A stretch of DNA of 64,000 nucleotides from JAPLSN01 sp964482955 (GTDB lineage Bacteria > Spirochaetota > Spirochaetia > Treponematales > UBA12059): assembly GCA_964482955.1 (NCBI GenBank), contig CAYZZW010000006.1, forward strand, positions 1-64,000, read 5' to 3'. A program made the position numbers and the translations under genes. Shown piece by piece: positions 62,368 to 64,000 of this stretch (positions within the stretch are counted from its first letter, which is position 1; every line of letters starts with the position of its first letter). The notes beneath the pieces were generated by a model. That model saw only the letters and a list, made by a program, of their open reading frames with translations, was not told the origin of the DNA and did not search any database.

Positions 62368-63290
62368 CGCTTGGCTCCGTCGGGGACGTAGTGCCGGATG
62401 GAGCGTCCCTCCGACTTCGGATTTTCGACGAAGCGGTCGGCGAGCACGCGGTCGATGGTCGGCAGGGCCGCGGGGGAGATGCCGAGCGCCCCGATCGGGG
62501 TCTTCTTCGCTTCCAGCTCGATCGCCTCCCGGACGGTCTCTTCCTTGAGGATGAGGTCGCGGGCCTCGTAGTACGCGAGGGGGCCGACATGGACGGCGGA
62601 GCGGATCCTGAGGGGCACGCCGAGCGCGTTGTCGAAACGGTTCCAGATGACGAGATCGTTGAGGATGGCCATGCCCGCCAGGACGGCCGCGGTGGCGGGG
62701 TGCCCGAACAGGAAGGCCGCGACGATGCCGTCGCCTTCGCGCAGCCAGATGCGGCCGCGGCGCTTTTCGATCTCGACGGACACGATCTCCGCGAGGGCTT
62801 CGAAGGCCCTCGACGCGGCCTTGGCGCCCTTGTCGCGGACGATGGCCGAATTGCCGGCGATGTCCATGCGGTAGACGGCCAGGCTGCGCTCCTCGCCGAC
62901 GTGGAGGCGGCCCCAGGTCGGGGTCGCGCGGACGGACTGGTTTTCGTAGAAGGTGCAGGATCCCGCGTCGAAATCGAAGCCGTCCTCCACGACGGTCCGC
63001 ACGAAGTCGCCGAGGCGCACGACGGGATACGCCTTGCCCATGAAACCGTTGCGGTCGATCTCGATGAGGCGTTCCACGAGGTCTATGAAGCGGTCGGCCT
63101 CGATGATGTCCTGGAGGATGCGGTGCCCGGCGTCGAGCGGCTGGACGGCCAGCTGGTGGGACAGGCCCATGCGCTCGTGGACGTCGTACCTGGGGAAGAA
63201 CTCCCGCGCCAGCCGCAGGAGCATGTCGCTGCCGAACGACTCGCAGAGGCTCCGCTCGGCCAGCTTCACGAACGACGGTTTCAGGATCAT
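62364..63290 (-). CDS. degenerate class III cyclase-like protein (C1-like)
   Basis: A 308-residue protein. From about residue 145 a cyclase homology domain is suggested: VYRMDIAGNSAIV keeps the D-I-x-G of the first metal Asp; WLREGDGIVAAFLFG keeps the G-D-G second metal Asp but lacks the preceding Lys; VPLRIRSAVHVGPLAYYEA matches the R-I-x-x-H-x-G strand. The V-N-x-A-x-R motif is absent. The first ~120 residues are unrecognised. It has its own promoter with TTGACG, 18-base spacer, GATACT and six bases to the ATG at 63290. It precedes and overlaps the C2-like gene. Confidence 0.6.
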   Translation of the reverse strand: MILKPSFVKLAERSLCESFGSDMLLRLAREFFPRYDVHERMGLSHQLAVQPLDAGHRILQDIIEADRFIDLVERLIEIDRNGFMGKAYPVVRLGDFVRTVVEDGFDFDAGSCTFYENQSVRATPTWGRLHVGEERSLAVYRMDIAGNSAIVRDKGAKAASRAFEALAEIVSVEIEKRRGRIWLREGDGIVAAFLFGHPATAAVLAGMAILNDLVIWNRFDNALGVPLRIRSAVHVGPLAYYEARDLILKEETVREAIELEAKKTPIGALGISPAALPTIDRVLADRFVENPKSEGRSIRHYVPDGAKR

Positions 63291-63296
63291 CCCGAC

Positions 63297-63326
63297 AGTA
63301 TCGCCCGCGCCCGGAGCAGTCGTCAA
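63297..63326 (-). promoter_or_regulatory. promoter of the cyclase-like gene pair (leaderless)
   Basis: Minus strand TTGACG (63321-63326), 18-base spacer, GATACT (63297-63302), six bases to the ATG at 63290. Confidence 0.65.
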
Positions 63327-63385
63327 GCCTTTATCACCTCGTCGCCGCGTAGCCGCGGCGGCCCGGTCCGGTGTATCGTCGGCGC

Positions 63386-63889
63386 ATGAGCACCACAGTG
63401 AAATTCGAGACGAGTCTCGGGGACATCCTCATCGCGATGTACGAGGACAAAAGCCCCCTGACGGCCGAAAATTTCGTCCGCTACGTGAAGGACGGATTCT
63501 ACGACGGCACGATCTTCCACCGGATCATCCCCGGCTTCGTGGTCCAGGGCGGCGGCATGCTGCCCGGCCTCAAGGAAAAGGACACGCGCAAGCCGATCAG
63601 GAACGAAGCCGCGAACCGCGTGTCGAACAGGCGCGGCACCCTGTCCATGGCCCGCACGTCGGATCCCGACAGCGCGTCCAGCCAGTTCTTCATCAACCTG
63701 GTGGACAACGACCGGCTGGACCACAGCGCCCCGACGCCGCAGGGCTACGGCTATTGCGTCTTCGCCGAAGTCACCTCCGGCATGGACGTCGTGGACGCGA
63801 TGGCCCGCGCGAAGACCGGCGACCGTTTCCCGCACCAGAACGTGCCGCTCGAGGACATCGTCCTCGAGAAGGCGACGGTCGTCGGCTGA
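63386..63889 (+). CDS. ppiB: peptidyl-prolyl cis-trans isomerase (cyclophilin type)
   Basis: A cytoplasmic cyclophilin of 167 residues catalysing proline isomerisation. FETSLGDILIAMYEDKSPLT, TIFHRIIPGFVVQGGG (with the catalytic Arg), NRRGTLSMART, SASSQFFINLVDN and YCVFAEVTSGMDVVD are the family's core motifs. No signal peptide is present. TATCGT (63374-63379) ends six bases before the ATG at 63386, and no ribosome binding site is seen. Confidence 0.95.
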   Translation: MSTTVKFETSLGDILIAMYEDKSPLTAENFVRYVKDGFYDGTIFHRIIPGFVVQGGGMLPGLKEKDTRKPIRNEAANRVSNRRGTLSMARTSDPDSASSQFFINLVDNDRLDHSAPTPQGYGYCVFAEVTSGMDVVDAMARAKTGDRFPHQNVPLEDIVLEKATVVG

Positions 63890-63892
63890 CGA

Positions 63893-64000
63893 TCACCCCC
63901 GCCCGGACGTTTCCGTCGTCGCCTTTTTCGGGACGACGGGGACGCCGGCCAGCTCGAGCATCCGCTTGAACGCCGACCCGGGCTTCTTGAGCTCGCGGCT
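63893..64000 (-). CDS. 3' end of a further gene (partial)
   Basis: On the minus strand an open frame enters from the right edge and stops at 63893-63895, giving 35 residues that include SRELKKPGSAFKRMLELAGV and end in GRG. The residue mix is plausible for a coding end convergent with ppiB. Too short to identify. Confidence 0.4.
   Translation of the reverse strand, partial: SRELKKPGSAFKRMLELAGVPVVPKKATTETSGRG

Overview
The window is about 64 kb of mostly very GC-rich chromosome with dense coding on both strands. Gene content suggests a GC-rich spirochaete (Spirochaetota, Treponema/Spirochaeta-like). The grounds are an integron integrase with its cassettes on the same strand, as described for Treponema denticola; an M23 peptidase / bactofilin / YaaR / RicT operon; many lipoproteins together with lgt; and a MinD/ParA-like ATPase. 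No rRNA or tRNA was seen, so placement rests on gene content and is an inference.

Layout. 1-3430: a chromosomal integron with AT-rich cassettes (three genes seen, one cut by the window edge), a clear attC site, a cluster of core sites and an integrase gene (intI) carrying an unusual N-terminal extension. 3431-5080: an HNH-nuclease gene bracketed by two direct copies of a ~160-bp GC-rich repeat. 5111-11266: ettA, a chemotaxis receptor and fhs. 11313-15714 (minus): a ppx-ppk-membrane protein operon joined by overlapping codons. 15829-20241: a lipoprotein, an ABC-F ATPase, a PrsW-like protease and a small membrane protein. 20360-23331 (minus): the M23/bactofilin/YaaR/RicT operon. 23540-27452: a MATE pump, a membrane-anchored nuclease-like protein and a YgiQ-type radical SAM protein. 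27567-31866 (minus): a HicAB module, a ParB-fold protein and mnmE-mnmG. 32073-40600: an outer-membrane-like protein, a coiled-coil protein and a glycerophosphodiesterase, then four lipoprotein genes. 40727-45227: CapA-like protein, nadE, an unknown gene and a ZIP transporter. 45235-48657 (minus): membrane protein, ParA/MinD, Lgt and a phosphoesterase. 48754-51793: ctpA-rsmE-tagA-like operon. 51925-56899: a metalloprotease-like lipoprotein, PhzF, and a small operon with a membrane-tethered phosphate-binding-like protein. 57063-61359: sbcDC. 61429-63290: two overlapping genes for degenerate class III cyclase-like proteins. 63386-63889: a cyclophilin.

How they work together. The integron is the accessory, gene-capturing part. 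The remainder is mainly housekeeping: tRNA wobble modification (MnmE/G), rRNA methylation (RsmE), translation factors (two ABC-F proteins), polyphosphate metabolism (PPK/PPX), NAD and folate metabolism, DNA repair (SbcCD), and envelope biogenesis (Lgt, many lipoproteins, bactofilin/M23, CtpA). A recurring feature is a sigma70-type -10 hexamer placed exactly 6 nt before the start codon, which implies that many transcripts are leaderless.

The most unusual items are the inverted integron with its modified integrase, the pair of cyclase-like proteins whose retained catalytic residues look complementary, the widespread leaderless promoter layout, and the repeat-bracketed HNH nuclease.
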